Assembly (NCBI GenBank): GCA_013399115.1
Contig: VXAA01000859.1
Location: forward strand, 654,430-718,429
Direction: 5' to 3'
DNA: 64,000 nt
DNA from: Anseranas semipalmata
Taxonomy: Eukaryota > Chordata > Aves > Anseriformes > Anseranatidae
The position numbers were made by a program, and so were the translations under genes. The notes below the pieces were generated by a model. The model had not been told where the DNA came from. It ran no database searches and saw only the letters and a list, made by a program, of their open reading frames with translations. This document shows, piece after piece, positions 13,351 to 26,608 of the stretch (position 1 is the stretch's first letter; every line of letters starts with the position of its first letter).

Positions 13351-14124
13351 GGTCCCCCAGTCCCGCCGGGCAGCTCCAGCTCTGCCAGCGAGCTGGGGCC
13401 CTCCTCAGCCGCACATCCAGCGGGGCCATCCTCAACACCCACGGGCCTCAATCCATCCTACAGCAGCACACGAGCGACTACTAGACATCCTGCAAGGCAG
13501 ATCCTCTTCTTCCTCCCTGTGCTGTCTTTTGTAGACAGGCCTCACTGTCAGTACCTAACCTGGCTACAGATAATTGTACATATACTCTTCTTATCCCTAC
13601 AATTAATATCTGACATAGGCCCAGAAGTTCAAGCTTATATCTGCTTCTGGATCCAAACCACACACCTGTAATGACAACTTCTAACAAGATTTAAATTATA
13701 AAATTATACTCCTTCCTAAGAATCTCATAAGAATATTTAAAAAAAAAAAAAAATCAACCCTAGAACAAACAAGAGGCCACAATATAAATTAGAAGCATGC
13801 TAAAAATTAGATCAGCAAATATTTCCAAGCCTTTGAGAAAACATTTTAATAAAAACTCAATTATTGAAATTATTGAATAAAAGCTTTATTTATCATTCTT
13901 GTTCAGGTTAGAGCTCAGGTCTGATATTCTCTCTGAACCACCTTTCCTATTTCTACTTCAAATTTCATCACATCATGAGAGGCCAGACTCGGATCAGATG
14001 CTACCAGGCAAAAACCAACCAACTCCTCCCATGAAGAAATAATGCCTGCTAACTGTAGGACAATTTAGCTCCACAAGCACCCACCGGCAAAAAATAAATG
14101 TTGGCACTGTCTGCCCTTTGCAGC

Positions 14125-14215
14125 CAGCCCGAAGTGTCCTCCAGCGGAGCGATGGAGGGACGGCGGCTGTCCCAGCGCGGAGCAGTGTCCCTGCGCAGTC
14201 GGCAGCGTGCCACTA
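14125..14215. other. short CpG-rich patch
   Basis: About eleven CpG dinucleotides fall in roughly 100 bases, including CGGCGG, AGCGCGGAG and CTGCGCAGTCGG, within otherwise CpG-poor DNA. A tiny open frame starts at the ATG at 14152 (24 codons), with no known product. The patch could be an unmethylated regulatory element or a lost exon. It is too short to meet usual CpG-island length criteria. Confidence 0.5.
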
Positions 14216-14639
14216 GAGCCACTTAGGATAACAAGCCCCTTATAAACGGATTGTCTAACAGAAAAGCTGTGCCAAGTGCTTCGTCTTCTGGAATACAGTT
14301 CTAGTGTTTCAGTAATGTGGAAGGTGAATAAAAATTCAGAAGAAGCCGATCTAAAATTTCTGAATAAAAAACATCTACTATGAAAAATAATATTGCAGTA
14401 CAGAATTCAGCCTTTGTAGCCTTGACAGCAAGTCTTTTATAGGTCTGGTGTTTGATAACAAGGGAAGTATTAAGCACCTGAAAACATTGGCAGAACATAC
14501 GCGAGGAATTTGTACGACAGGAATTCCTATGAACTTTTCCAGCAGAAAAGGAGGAAGTTACAGCTTTCCATATGGTCCACTTAAACTGAAGCAACCCTTA
14601 CAGCATGCATTGCTGAAACCAAACTCAGTTGAAACAGCT

Positions 14640-14930
14640 GCGCTCCAGCTTGCATTAACACAGTTAGCTAAGGCGGCCGTACTGTGCCCGCACTGCTCCC
14701 ACGCCAATACAGCCACTGGGGGCTTGCGGAGGGCGGCAAAGCCCACGCAATGACCCGGGCTCGTGATAAACAGCTCAAGAGGGCAGCGAACTGCAGAGCA
14801 TGAGCACAAGTGGCCGGGGAGCAGGAGAAGGGGATTTTTGCTTTCACACCTGAAAAAACGCTAGCAAGTCGATGCCCTCGTGAAGTCTGAGTCAGCCAAG
14901 CCTGCCTCGCCAGGAACGGGTTAGAAAGCA
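14640..14930. other. CpG-rich patch
   Basis: Roughly eighteen CpG in 290 bases at a GC content well above the surroundings, by hand count. It includes GGCGGCCGTACTG and an AP-1-type TGAGTCAGC near 14889. It lies about 430 bases from the patch at 14125-14215, so the two may be one regulatory unit. Four open frames overlap here on both strands, as expected for stop-poor GC-rich DNA, and none has a recognisable domain. Confidence 0.5.
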
Positions 14931-16659
14931 CTCACAGTATTGACAGCCCTACAGAAATCTATCTGCAGCTCTACTTAAAAGCACACGAACTGAGCGCACC
15001 CCGTTCAAAAAGCAGCGTATCTGAATTAAAGCCTTAAAATTCTGAATTAAGAATTAAAACCAATCCTAGAATGAAAATTCTCAATTAGATGTAGCTACAT
15101 TTAACAGTTGTGGCCAGCTTAAATAAATCACTTCAAATGCTAACACCTTAAATATACAGAGTAGGGTTGATTACAGGCTAGTAAGTATCACTAATTTTTT
15201 TGTGAAGCAATTCAGATCCTCCAACAAAAGCTGCTGGATTTGTCTTTGGAAAAAAAAAAATCAGGTTTTGACTCATTTTCCAAGTTTGTATCCACTTTGA
15301 CAAATTATTTTGGTTAAAAAAGGGGAAGATGTAAAAGTTCTGCTGTAATACTTTCAAAATGAAAAGCTGAAACATTGTTTCAAGGCCAAATTTATTTCTG
15401 TGTAAGCTATGGAAAATTAAAATAGTATAAAATGTTTAAGGTTTGAGTAATTATTTAACTTGAAACAAATATCATGTTAGTTTACATTACACTTCACATT
15501 TTAAATTCTTTCATGTCAATATAAAAATATTTTTTTAAATTTACTGTCGAGGGAAATTCCCAAGGGATTATTTCTATGCATAAGGAAGAACTATTTGCAG
15601 TATACATGGCTAAAAATGGTTTATGTCCTCCTCCTCCCAACCATTCAACCAGTATTTTCAGCTTCCTGCATCCTCAGACCATTTCTCACAAACGTACCAT
15701 CAAAACTATAGAAAACACCTCACTTTTAGGTGTTGGTAACCCAACTATGTTTGTTACAAAGTGTAATGAAACCAAATAGCACAAACAGAGGAAGCAAAGC
15801 TCTCAGATGCATTTGGTACTTTTATTGCTCTACAGAATAAAAGTAAGGCCCAAGCCTATAAATGAGAGCATCATCTGGATGATAAATCAAGGACAATTTT
15901 TTCTTTAATTTCAACAAGAACAAGCCCAGAGCTGAACAAAATTAGAAATTATGGACCTGATGTAGATAAAATTATCTGGCAGCTGTTACGTGGAAAATTA
16001 TAACATTATCACAGTGGTACCCAGTGGCCTTAAAATCCTTGAATTTATTAAAACGTTATGGAGAGATAAGAACTACAGTCAAACCCTTGGAAATTAAATT
16101 TAGACACAGCAAACATTTAGTTGTTTGAGTCCTTACCATGTGAAGGTAAAAAGATGTAAAGATTTAGGGCCTAGCTGGACAAAGCTCTGCAGCAGCCAAA
16201 GAAACCACGCTGACATACGCAGCCAGCATACGCACATCTCACGGGGAAATCATCCCTTTGCTTTCCAAGTAGTTTCATTACCAAGAAAAGTCACAGCACC
16301 AGGTAGGCTGTTCTGTGAGCTGTCCTAAAGGAAGAAAATTCTGCCCTGCCTTATTTTGTCAGTATGAAGATGAGATGTGCTCTAAAATAGAAAACAAATT
16401 GAGGTTGGGGAAAAAAAAAAAAAAAAAGAGTGCAGGATGTAAACATCCTAATAAAAATACAGGACAGAGACAGCTCTTTTACTGCTCCCCTTAGAATGTA
16501 TAACTAGTAAGGAAATTTTGAGCAAAATATTTGTATATTCCATCACTCAAAGCAGAAAATCCCGTTTTGCCGTTGAGGCTACCGGGTGGTGTTCTGCCAT
16601 ATGGCAGGCAGCTGGGCAGGGTAACAGCTTAAGCCACTGCTGCTGAATTCACTAAACCC

Positions 16660-16710
16660 ATCTGACAGTCCTGTATTCACCATATGTAAAACATGGAAGA
16701 TAATTCTCTC
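16660..16710 (+). repeat. possible MIR-like fragment
   Basis: TGTATTCACCATATGTAAAA followed by CATGGAAGATAATTCTCTC resembles the MIR segment normally read as 'cagtttccccatctgtaaaatgggaataata'. The match is short and could be chance. Confidence 0.25.
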
Positions 16711-16871
16711 TTTCCTTTGACTGCCTGTGTGGATTAAAAATACTTCACGGCAGCTTTTCTCTCAAGTGTCTCTCTCTGAAAAAATCTGCTCACACAGTAG
16801 AATAAGGCCTGCTACACCATTCAGGGCTTCTGGGCATCAGCCTACAACGCCTGAGGTAAGATGGTGCTAAA

Positions 16872-16945
16872 TCTTCCCCATTTTGGATGAGAAATAGAGG
16901 CTCCCATTGGACTGACTGTACGCAGGATTTCACAGGCAAGCACCA
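16872..16945 (-). repeat. MIR-like SINE fragment, reverse orientation
   Basis: CTTCCCCATTTTGGATGAGA then AATAGAGGCT, followed by GACTGACTGTACGCAGGATT and TCACAGGCAAG, has the order of blocks of a reversed MIR 3' half (CCCATTTTACAGATGAGGAA, then a GTGACTTGCCCAGGGTCACA-type block). Two blocks in the right order make chance less likely. Confidence 0.4.
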
Positions 16946-18627
16946 AACAGGCGTGCTGCAGGTCCCCACGTGCCAAACACGGCTCTTCGTTGGCAAACTT
17001 CGGGAAATAAAACCGAGGATGTGCAGAGTAAATATGACAGGCAGCCAACACCTAATGGGAAATTTGCAGAAACACCAGAGAGAAGAGCATCCAGAGTCTA
17101 CGCAATCCAAACAGTAATCTTTGCTGGGATTAGTGTGGGCCCCTAAAATCTTACACAGTTTCCTTGTTACCTGTCCTGCTTCTGTTCTTTCCTGTCACCA
17201 GTGACAGCAGAAGCAATGTGGCACCGTTCGCGTTGCTACGTCCATCTGCTGCAGCAGATACAGAACAATAAGCAGAAGAGCCCTGCTTTCTTCTGACAAC
17301 ACCTCTACAGAGGGAGGCAGAAAGCCCCAGAAGAGCCCCACAGCAGTTTAGTCACTGAATGGGATGACTATCAGTTACCACACTGGAAATGTTGTGGAGG
17401 GGTTCCTGGCTCGTTTGTAGATGTGCGTGTGTTTGTTTTCGCAATGTTCTCCTCCAAGAACAAAACACCAGCTAGCCTTGTGTCTCCCGGTAGAGCTGAT
17501 TATATTAGATCGTTTTATCTCGCTGACGGAGGGGAGAGACAGGCTGGGCATGATGAGTGGCTGTGGTCGTACCCTACCTGGCCACCCTGGCGCCCACCCA
17601 GGCACGCAGCCTGATGACAATCAGGTAACCTGACTCACGTGATATTTGACAAAGGACGGGTCAAGATCCTCCCCATCTGTTATCAGGAAAAGCCTTCTGT
17701 CTGCTTGCAGCAATACCACGTTGTTAAATTTACCACTGAAAAAAAATGCATGAAAATAGAACGTGCAGTTTACAGGTTTCACTGGTATTGTATTTATACA
17801 GTTAAGGAAGGAGAGGAAGTACTTTCATTGGAGTAAGTGGCAGCTCTCTTCTGTACAGCACACCCCAACATACTGAAACACTGACGCCGATAAGTTAGCC
17901 TCCCAAATCTATGCTTACCTGCCTACATTTTGAGCATCCTATAAAACTTCTTTAGAACAGATGAGGAAATTTTTAAAAGATACCACAGGTTTTAACACAA
18001 ATCCCACTATTTGTCTCCATCTCATACATGTGACTGCTGCTTGAAAACTCAGAAAAAGGAAGCATTTCTGTTGTGAATGAAGAAATTCCAGGAATTCAGA
18101 TATGGAACTGCACACAAAGAGTTACTAACACACTAAGCAAAAACCCGCTCCAACTTCTAAAGACATGAAAAAATATAGGAATGGTAAGTGATTACTGCAT
18201 ATGTAAGACCAAATAATATGTGGTTTCGAACCTTCTAACCTGAGTACCCAGGGAAATCTAAGAAGTTTTTCAACTGCTCCCTTGTGACAGAAGTACTGAA
18301 GCACTACACTAGATCTTCAAGCAGTCTAGATAGTATAGTTCCATTTATCCATATACCTATGATTTTGACAAATTATAAAAAGAACACCTTCTACATTTGG
18401 AGGCAGTCACATCTAGCTCAAGTGTGTTATGGCAGTATATTAATCCTATGCAGCATGGGAACTGCATGCTTCCAGGACACTTCGCTTCCCTTCCCTAGAA
18501 CATGAGGTAAACTTTTTGCTACTCTCGCTTTATAGGCTTCATCATTTGTCAATTTTCCAATTTTACAGAAAGCAATATATTGCATTAATTAATATCTATT
18601 AATAATTTATTGCTAAGAATTTCTTTT

Positions 18628-19165
18628 GCTGTAGCGAGTCGCCGTGGTAGAGCAGGCAGGCACGTACCTTCCTGCTCTGATGCCGGCCATGTTCCTAGGA
18701 ACGAAGCAAGAACACCACCACGCGATTCGAGAGATCTCGCCAAATAAACGAGCATCTCGTTTTTTTCCTTGACCTGAGCCCAACACTGCTATTTCTCTGT
18801 AATAGTTCTGTAGGTACTTTGGACTTTGTTCGTTTATAACTGGAGGGTCTCATTGTCTTCGTACTCCAGAAAGCCATGTGTAACCATTTCCTGTCTCTGC
18901 AGGCTGAGGACAAAGCTGATCAGCTGCAGAGTTTTATTGCTAGTGAGCTCAGCCAACAAGCAATGCCTGTTCATCAACCGTATCGTGCACAACAGGACCA
19001 CAACCGCACATAAAGTCGCCGGACAACTTTCAGCAAAGCTAAAATCCCCCTGAACGCCTCAGCAGGCAACAGGCCGAAGGGTGCAAAGCCCGAGCGCAAA
19101 GCTTGCTTCTCACAGCACCGCTGGACTGCCGAGAGCCTGAGCCTCGACCCTTGCAGCACCAACAG
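18628..19165. other. CpG-retaining segment
   Basis: Two CpG-dense parts (about 18628-18770 and 19000-19165) flank ordinary sequence. By hand count the first has about twelve CpG at only about 50% GC, so observed CpG is near or above expectation. That is unusual in methylated vertebrate DNA. It also holds the 12-base palindrome GTTCCTAGGAAC and a perfect 7-bp hairpin. No exon or protein is recognisable. Confidence 0.45.
18746..18762 (+). other. perfect 7-bp hairpin followed by T-run
   Basis: AAACGAG-CAT-CTCGTTT folds perfectly and continues into further T residues. Its shape resembles a terminator hairpin. In vertebrate DNA no such role is implied, and there is no upstream A/B-box pair or other RNA gene that I can recognise. 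Confidence 0.6.
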
Positions 19166-20282
19166 GGGAACTTAGTAAAGCTGGGGATGAAGACTGGACC
19201 TCATTTCAGCTTAAAATTACACAGATGTTTCCAGAAGCTACACGCTGGAACGACACTGCACCACATGACGTACGCGCTTACGTATGTTTTTAGCAGAGAA
19301 GCCGATGTTCCAGCAGCACCCCAACCCGACAAGCAGAGCAAATCACTTCCAGCATGGAATTGTAATGCAGCATGCCCGCAGAGCTCTCCAGCAAAGCCTT
19401 ATTGCCTTTTACAAATTATTAGACAGTTAAGAGACCAAATACCTTTTGGCAAAGTTCACAGCGACAGACACTACGGCAATGAATTTCCTTGTCATTTGCT
19501 ACTGACTGTCATGCCATTCGGCTCAGCAAGAAGTGGCAGATTTTAAACAAGGATCTTGAACACGCAGAGTTCCTCAAACTGGCCTTCTCTTTCTTTCATT
19601 TCTGTAGTTAAAGCTGAAGCAAATCCCTGGATTACACTAACAGAAACAGTGATTTGCCACCAACTGCCGTACTGTTGGAAAAAGCCAGTAAATCCTTCTT
19701 GACTTCCCCTTTTGCACGCCACGCAACATGGATAAGGGCAGGTTTTGAGCAGTGGTGCAATCCTTCCCATTTGTGCTCAGCAGCCCATCGGTGTGCAGAT
19801 CTAGGTAGGAATGCTCTACACCTACTTTGCACTTTGTAGATGAATGCATAGTGCCTAAGGCAGGGGAGAAGTGCAAATGCATAAGGCCACTAAAACATGC
19901 AAGGGCAGACTTACAGAAAAGCTAGGTAGGAAAGAACCAGAAGAAAATAGGGAGAACAGATCTTGTCAATCCAAATTACTTAACATCACAAATTAGTTTT
20001 GTTATGCATTTAAAATTCATACACAATCCATAAATCTGTCCTTAATTGCCACAATCTCATTAAAAGGTAAAGACAGATTACACAAACATTTCTCCTAATA
20101 CTTTCTGCTGTAATAAAAACCTAAGACCCCTTGTGTGTATCATAAATAACGTATGCCACTATGCAAACATCCTCATGGTTTTACGGTATTCGGTGTAAAA
20201 ATTTCTGTGGTCAGAAAATCACCATTTTTCAAATTATGAACTGAATGATTATATAGAAAAAGGAACCAAACTTGTCCCTTGA

Positions 20283-20319
20283 CTTCTAGATTTTTATTGT
20301 CAAAATCTACATCTAGAAG
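20283..20319. repeat. imperfect inverted repeat
   Basis: CTTCTAGAT at 20283-20291 is the exact reverse complement of ATCTAGAAG at 20311-20319, and a second inner pair (AGATTTT/AAAATCT) can form in the same segment. No flanking duplication or transposon end was recognised. Confidence 0.6.
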
Positions 20320-21410
20320 GTGGCAAAAAGAGGAAAAAAAAGTTTAAGACCAAGCACCCTCTCAGTCTTTTCCTGGCAAAACAACACTCCAATCATACAC
20401 AACTAGGTTTCACTCTGCCACCAACCGGAGTCACCAGTATCTAACTGAAAATATTGCTGCAAAATTCTGTGTTCCTCTGCCATTCCTTCATTTCAGAGGG
20501 AAGGAGAAAGCAGATCGATTTGGATAAAGTATGATTTATAAGAAGTGCAGGTTCTTACTGGTGAAAAAAATCTAAAAAGATCATTTTCTAAGGTTTGGAA
20601 AGTAGCCTAAGTTATCTTCATCATCTATTCTGGTTCTAGAAACAGCAGCAAACCCATGAAAAAGTCTCACATTGGATTTGACAGTGAAGTCCAACAGAAA
20701 GCTGATCTGACAGACACTAGCCCACCAAAAAGCAACAGGAACTGCTCCAGCACTAGAGCTGGTGGAGCAGGCTGCAGGAGTACACTCAGACTCAGCAAAA
20801 GGTGTTTCAACACATTGGCCCAGCTGACCTCTACTCTCAGTGGTAAACGTAAAACACACCTTGTATATACTCATCAAATCTGACATGAGGGGGACAAAAG
20901 AAAAGAGTAACAGGAAAAAAAAAAAATACTGCTCAGTAGAAGGCCACAATTATACCAGATACAGATAAAGAACTGTCTTCTGAGGTTTACACGTGCCCAA
21001 CATTACAGCAATTCATGAACCTGGCCCTGGCTGACTACTTCTTTGGTAGCAACAGAAAGAGATTTCTGAATCAATGCTTATGAATGTGGGCTTAGTGAAG
21101 AGCAAAATTGTAGCCCTCTGTTCCACTAAAACCATTCTATTATTTGATGTTTTGATTAATAATAGGACTACGTTCTTATTAAGGTAGCTATTGCCAACAA
21201 TTTTTGAAAGGCTGTAATTCTCCTTCGCTTATGCTCTGTGTGAGATGTGAGATTTTATGGCCACCAAGGCAGCTAATCATGCCCAGCTAGTTGGACAGTA
21301 ATGCAGTTTCCATGTCATTTATGCTCCCTTGTGCTCTGCTCAGATGGGAACAAAGCCATGACTTGAGATAAGGCAGCATCAGCCTGGCCACTGCTTGGTA
21401 CTGATCCCAG

Positions 21411-21525
21411 CATCTGCACGGCCAGGTGAGCACAAAGCAGCTGTCATGGACAAGGGCACAGCACCGCGCTTTGAAACGGGCAGGCGTGCTGCGCAGCCTT
21501 CCCAGCCGCGTGCTCCACAACGAGC
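21411..21525. other. short CpG-rich patch
   Basis: About ten CpG lie in roughly 115 bases, including CACCGCGCTTTGAAACGGGC and CAGCCGCGTG. The overlapping open frames on both strands (21426-21608 and 21287-21670) are the expected by-product of stop-poor sequence and lack recognisable motifs. Confidence 0.4.
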
Positions 21526-24500
21526 ATAAGCCTGCAAAGAGAGCTTTGGACTTAAGTAGAGTTGGGTATGACTCGGCCTCTTTTTGTTTCCCCCGAAACA
21601 ATTGTTGACGGCTTATTCCTAGAATTGAGCCATATTTGCATAAAAGTGAAGTAGGAAATAAGGTGTTCACATTTATTTGGGTTAAAAATCATGTCTCGTA
21701 GAATGTGGGTCTTGATCTGGCATGGGCTCACTGATTAGGGGTTCAGAAAATGCTGAAGTCAAATACAAAGCTGCCCAATCAGATTTAAATTTGAAGTTTG
21801 GTACTATTTCTTGGGGCACTTCTCACCAGATAAAAAGGTTCCTCATCATGCTCTTGGCTGAGGCTGGTACATCCTCTGCTTCTGGAGTGCTTCACATTTG
21901 CACTGATAGCCTGGGGCCCCAGGGGAGAATTACAGATAACCGTGCCACACAGGTAGCCAAACACTTAGCAAACATCAAATTACGATGCAGCCCAGCCAAA
22001 ACAAGGGCTGTGAGGCAGCTCATGTGACGTGGGGATATATACAGCCATAGCCAACGATAATGCAGGCAAAGGTACAAGCACCTGTTTTTAACTAATAAAC
22101 TTACGTCCAAATATATCACTCACCACAGACATATTCATGTTCAGCTATTGAGGAAGCACAGGAAGGTCTTCCTACTTATTCCAACTACCAATTTACACAG
22201 ATTCTATCCATGTAGAGCATATCACAATTTGCACAGTCACTATAACAGCATGTTTACAGTGAGCCTTGAAAATATGAATATCCAAATTACCACACCTCCT
22301 ACAAAAAATCTTCATAAAAACAAGAACAACAAAATAACCTCAGTCTCCAAACAGGATGTGTGGAGTGTCTGTTAGTCACCACAGGTGAAAATTATTATTT
22401 ATTTACACTCCTGACTTACACTATAAAATTTTAAGCCTGCCACATCTAACATGCCCAAAATCTTGTTTCAGTACACTGATGTACTGATTGAGTTCTTCTA
22501 TGAACACCTAAATGCCAGCTAACGCAATGCTACAATTAATTGGTAAGGTACTTACCATAGGAAATTGCCCAGCATTCACAAGAAATTAGCGCACATGCAA
22601 TTTCTAGTTTGTTTAGAAATTAGTCTGAGGGTCAAGTGCCTATTCCTCAGCCAAAAGGCAAGGTTTTTGCCCTTTCATTGACATTATTCCTACTAATGCT
22701 GATAAGTGTGCTTCCTACTTCAGCTATAGAATTTCATTTGCAAAGTATTTAATAACACAAGGCACAGGAAAAGTAGAATATCCTACTCTTTTTTTTTTTC
22801 CTGGATATATTATGTTTTTAAAGAAAAAAGTGAATTACTACAAGCCTAAAATCTATATAGTATTTGTTGTAACCAAATATTCCCTTTGAGGAATTTACAG
22901 GAAGAGGTATGCTTTTGTTTCTGAAATAATCATATGCATAAATAGTTGTCAGAGACATGACAGTATAATATTCTGCCTCATTGTTCTCCATGCATTAGTT
23001 TAAGAACCTGAGTTTTTATAGGGACGAAGACAAACCTGTGAAAAATTACACATTAAATTAGATATTTTGATTCATTTTAACTTAAAGAGGAAAAAATAGA
23101 AAAAAAAAATACAAGGCTAGCCAGACTACTCCCCGTATGAGACAGTCTGATTCAGAGGGTTAAGACCAGTCCACACTACACAGCAGCTGAGGTAGGCTGA
23201 AGCTGTAAAACACTCTGACAGTAAGCCTAGCTATACCATCTCCCAGGACAGGCAAACTTTACCTACACAAAATGCTCTTGGCACAGCTGCATTTTGTATC
23301 CACTTAGTGCCAAGTTTCAAAGAAACTGCAGAGAAGACCTGTGTAACACAGAATGAGACACTCTTGCAGCCTGGGAAGATCCAGAGGGGCCTCTGCCGGG
23401 GAGGATATCACCAGTCAAGGTCAAAAGGTAGAGGGAAATGTCAGCCCTCAAACAAAATGGTATGCTCTAAAGGTTTTGGAAGCATGTTAAGAATAATGGG
23501 CAGAGGATGATTCATCAAAAAGCATTCTAAAGATAGGAGTAGTAAGAGCATAACTGGTAGCATACAGCTACCAGAGCAGAAAACCAAGGGGGAAATACGT
23601 GGTTAATTCTCAGCGTAGGAACAACGGTGATACTTGACTGAGACCACAGAAGTAAGCAGAGGACACAAAGTTTAAATCAGAAAAGCCTCGAGAAGCTCAG
23701 AAGGACTAACAAGGGGCAGCTAGGCAAATAGCAGACAACACGCAGCACTGATACGTGCCCGGCTGCCAGCAAGGTGAGGAGGACACCAGCTCTCCTGCCT
23801 GTCCAAGTACCCTGCTTGTCTGCATTAACACCAAGGGGAGAGACCAGACAGGCTGATATCTCAGTGTAAGCCTTTCTTCTGTAACCAAAGATAATCAAGC
23901 ATCAAAGCAAGCAACATTATAAATAAGAAAATAAGACTGAAATAGCAGGGTTCATAGCATGGAAACTTATTACTATGCTTTCCTAATGCTACGTCCTCAC
24001 ACTGCTCTAGCAGCTTTCCGGCACGCTTTAGTCCAGGTAACTGCAACTATTAGCCTGCGTGCTTCGTAGCGTTCATTCAGGAATGCTCTCACCAAAAAGA
24101 CATTCAACAAAACTGAAAGTAACAAGAAATTTTTCTCTGAAAACTCCAAATAAATCCAGAGACCTCATTGCCAATAAACAGCTGACTAAAAAAAAAAAAG
24201 ATTGAAAGTGAAGGTGAACTTAAAAGATCCTTCAGAACGATTACATTTATTTGACTAGTGTCCATTTACCAGTATACTTCATACCAATGCCTTCAATAAA
24301 AATCTGCAGTTTACTCCATGTCTCAGAGGTTAGAAAAAGGTAGTTGTACAGCATTACTGTTATTTCTTAAATAGAAATCGGTTTTTCAACCACTAAAACT
24401 TAACTTCAGTTAACCATGCAAGCTTACATAGCTGCAACAAATTTCTATTGGCTTTATTACCATTACATAGATAAAAAAAAAAAATAAAGGCTCTTTATAG

Positions 24501-25492
24501 TTAATTTTCCAGCAGCTTTCTCATTTTCTCCTTTAGTTGTTTTAAGCAGGCTTTTATTTATAACCCTCAGTTCTGTATTATGTTCAATACTGTACCATCT
24601 AGAGCACAAAGCTGTCCCAAGGTCTTCGGATTATTAACTTACACTAATATGCCCCAAATAAGCTCTGAATATATATTTCCAGAACTCGGAGACTTTAAAA
24701 AAAAATAAAATGTATGCAAATCAGTCCTCCTTCTCCTATGAACTACTTCTATGGCCAAAATGTCTCATGTTCCACTCCACTGTATTTCCTAATCCTCTAT
24801 GGTCTATTTTGTCCCAGTGGAGCACAGATGTTTTTGCTGAGATCTGCTGCAAATAGATCTCAAACATGACTAAATACTGTGAATTAGTAAGTCAACATCA
24901 CAAAAAAAAATGTAAATCATCCATCATAAAACCTATGGCAGATAACATTCAATCATAGCTTTAGCCTTTGTATGAAGGTAGCAGCTACTATATGCTTCCA
25001 AGCGAAGTACACTTTAACAGTACAAAAAACATGCATAGTTTTTCCACTCGCTCTCATTGTCTCACTCTCTGCGAGTAGCAGTTCCTGATAAAAATTAAGA
25101 TGTGCTTTTGCTACATGACTTCCAGGAGTGTCTCTAGATCAATTAGCATTCACATTATCATTTCAGGAAGCGATTTATAGCCCCGGCCACATTTTGAGCT
25201 CTCTCTCGGAGAGCCTACATTCAGACCTTTTATCCCTCCGTCAACTCAAATTTGTCTGCTCGTGAAGTTACTGGAAAAGATGACTCAACATTAATTTCAA
25301 TTACAGCAGAGTGAAAGTCCATTCATAAATATTGCCTCTGACAGATTTCACTTCTGCTTCTTGAAGCTGACCTTGATTAACCGGTGCACACATACTCTTC
25401 CAGAGAAAACATACAAAGACCTTGCAACATTGCTTTACCTCTATATATAGTCTTTCACAAAAGAAAGTTAAAACACCATTTTTTCCACCATT

Positions 25493-25510
25493 AAAAAAAA
25501 AAAAAAAAAA
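25493..25510. repeat. poly-A run (A18)
   Basis: Eighteen consecutive A, followed after GC by a second run of eight A. There is no recognisable retroposed sequence immediately upstream, so a simple repeat is preferred over a retrocopy tail. Confidence 0.9.
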
Positions 25511-25641
25511 GCAAAAAAAATTCAAGACAAGGTTTCATTATACTAAGACAATTTCCAGCATCCATGCCACCTTCCTAATATCCTTTCGTGTGACCACCTA
25601 GGGAGTACTGGAGATTCACTAAAAGACAGTATTTTTATTCA

Positions 25642-25671
25642 TTTTGAAGGTTCTCTGAGTGAACCTTAAAA
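25642..25671. other. short hairpin
   Basis: TTTTGAAGGTTC pairs with GAACCTTAAAA around the loop TCTGAGT, leaving one bulged base. It is too short for a typical microRNA precursor unless the flanks also pair, which I could not see. Confidence 0.5.
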
Positions 25672-26608
25672 GACCATTATCATTTTTTTTCTTATAGATG
25701 CCTACAGAAATGGATCAGATTTCAAGCATCCATAAGCTAAACCCTAATATAAATATAGCTTGATGGAAACCAAATTATTCTAAGAATTTTTTGAAATGTA
25801 TGTAGCGCACTGCCCCCTGACACGTAAAAGAACTCTGAAAAACATAATACATGTACAACAACCTATATAGACAGAAGATACCCAACAAAATAAAATAAAG
25901 GTCTGTCTCTTGCAGTTAGCGATGGGACAGCAGACAGTAAATGGTCAGTTTTCTTATATCACTAGCATCTTTTCCCTGTCACAGTGCCTCAGGGTCCTTC
26001 GAGCATTCAGCAACAACCCATTAAGAGAAGATGAGGAACAAAAGCAAGGGAAGACTGAGGTCCAAGTCTGAAAGCACTTAGGACTGTAAGGACCCCTGAA
26101 CACTAAAGTCACGGGCGTTAAGGCTTTTAGCTCTTTAAACTATCAGGCCTATACGACTTTCCAAGGTGGTAAAGAAAGTTTGAAGGAATGAACTCCCTCC
26201 TCTACCTTCTGCATCAGCCTGCAATCTCCTCGTCTTTTTATTTCAGTTTGCCTTCCTCCAGTAAAGTACTACCACTGCCAGAAGACAAAGCTAAGCGCTC
26301 CTCTTCCAACCAGAAAATCACGTGTTGGGCAGGGATATTAACTACAACATTCACTCTACTCTGTCCTAGCATAGGGCAGGATGGCGTAAAAAACACATGG
26401 TACTTAAGAAATGTATTTCAAAAAAAAAAAAGAAAAAAGAAAAAAGTTCACCAACTTTGAAGAGGCATCCACTTTTATTAAAAAAAACAAATATGCCCTC
26501 AGATACCAATGTTATCTTCATGATATGGCTTTTCAAGTGTACTCACATTAGAATTAGTTATCTGAACTGGATTATGATTTTTAACCCCATCCAGCATACT
26601 CAGATTAT

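Larger units (their letters stand above)
13351..26608. other. unique non-coding DNA with CpG-retaining patches
   Basis: No gene is supported in this 13 kb. Most of it is AT-rich unique DNA. Poly-A runs lie at 13739-13753, 16411-16427, 25493-25510 and 26420-26446. Four short CpG-rich patches and two weak MIR-like pieces are listed separately. The longest open frame in the window on the + strand (147 codons, 19103-19546) lies here, in GC-richer sequence, and has no recognisable domain. The stretch around 25120-25330 reads like conserved regulatory DNA (see findings). Confidence 0.55.

Noticed and set aside
13131..13671. Plus-strand frames of 114-117 codons
   Set aside because: They are antisense to the decayed CR1 and continue into Pro/Ser-rich GC sequence. 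No independent coding evidence exists.
19103..19546. 147-codon open frame on the + strand
   Set aside because: It has no recognisable domain, signal peptide or splice context. It lies in a CpG/GC-richer patch where stops are rarer, and a chance frame of this length is plausible in 64 kb across six frames.
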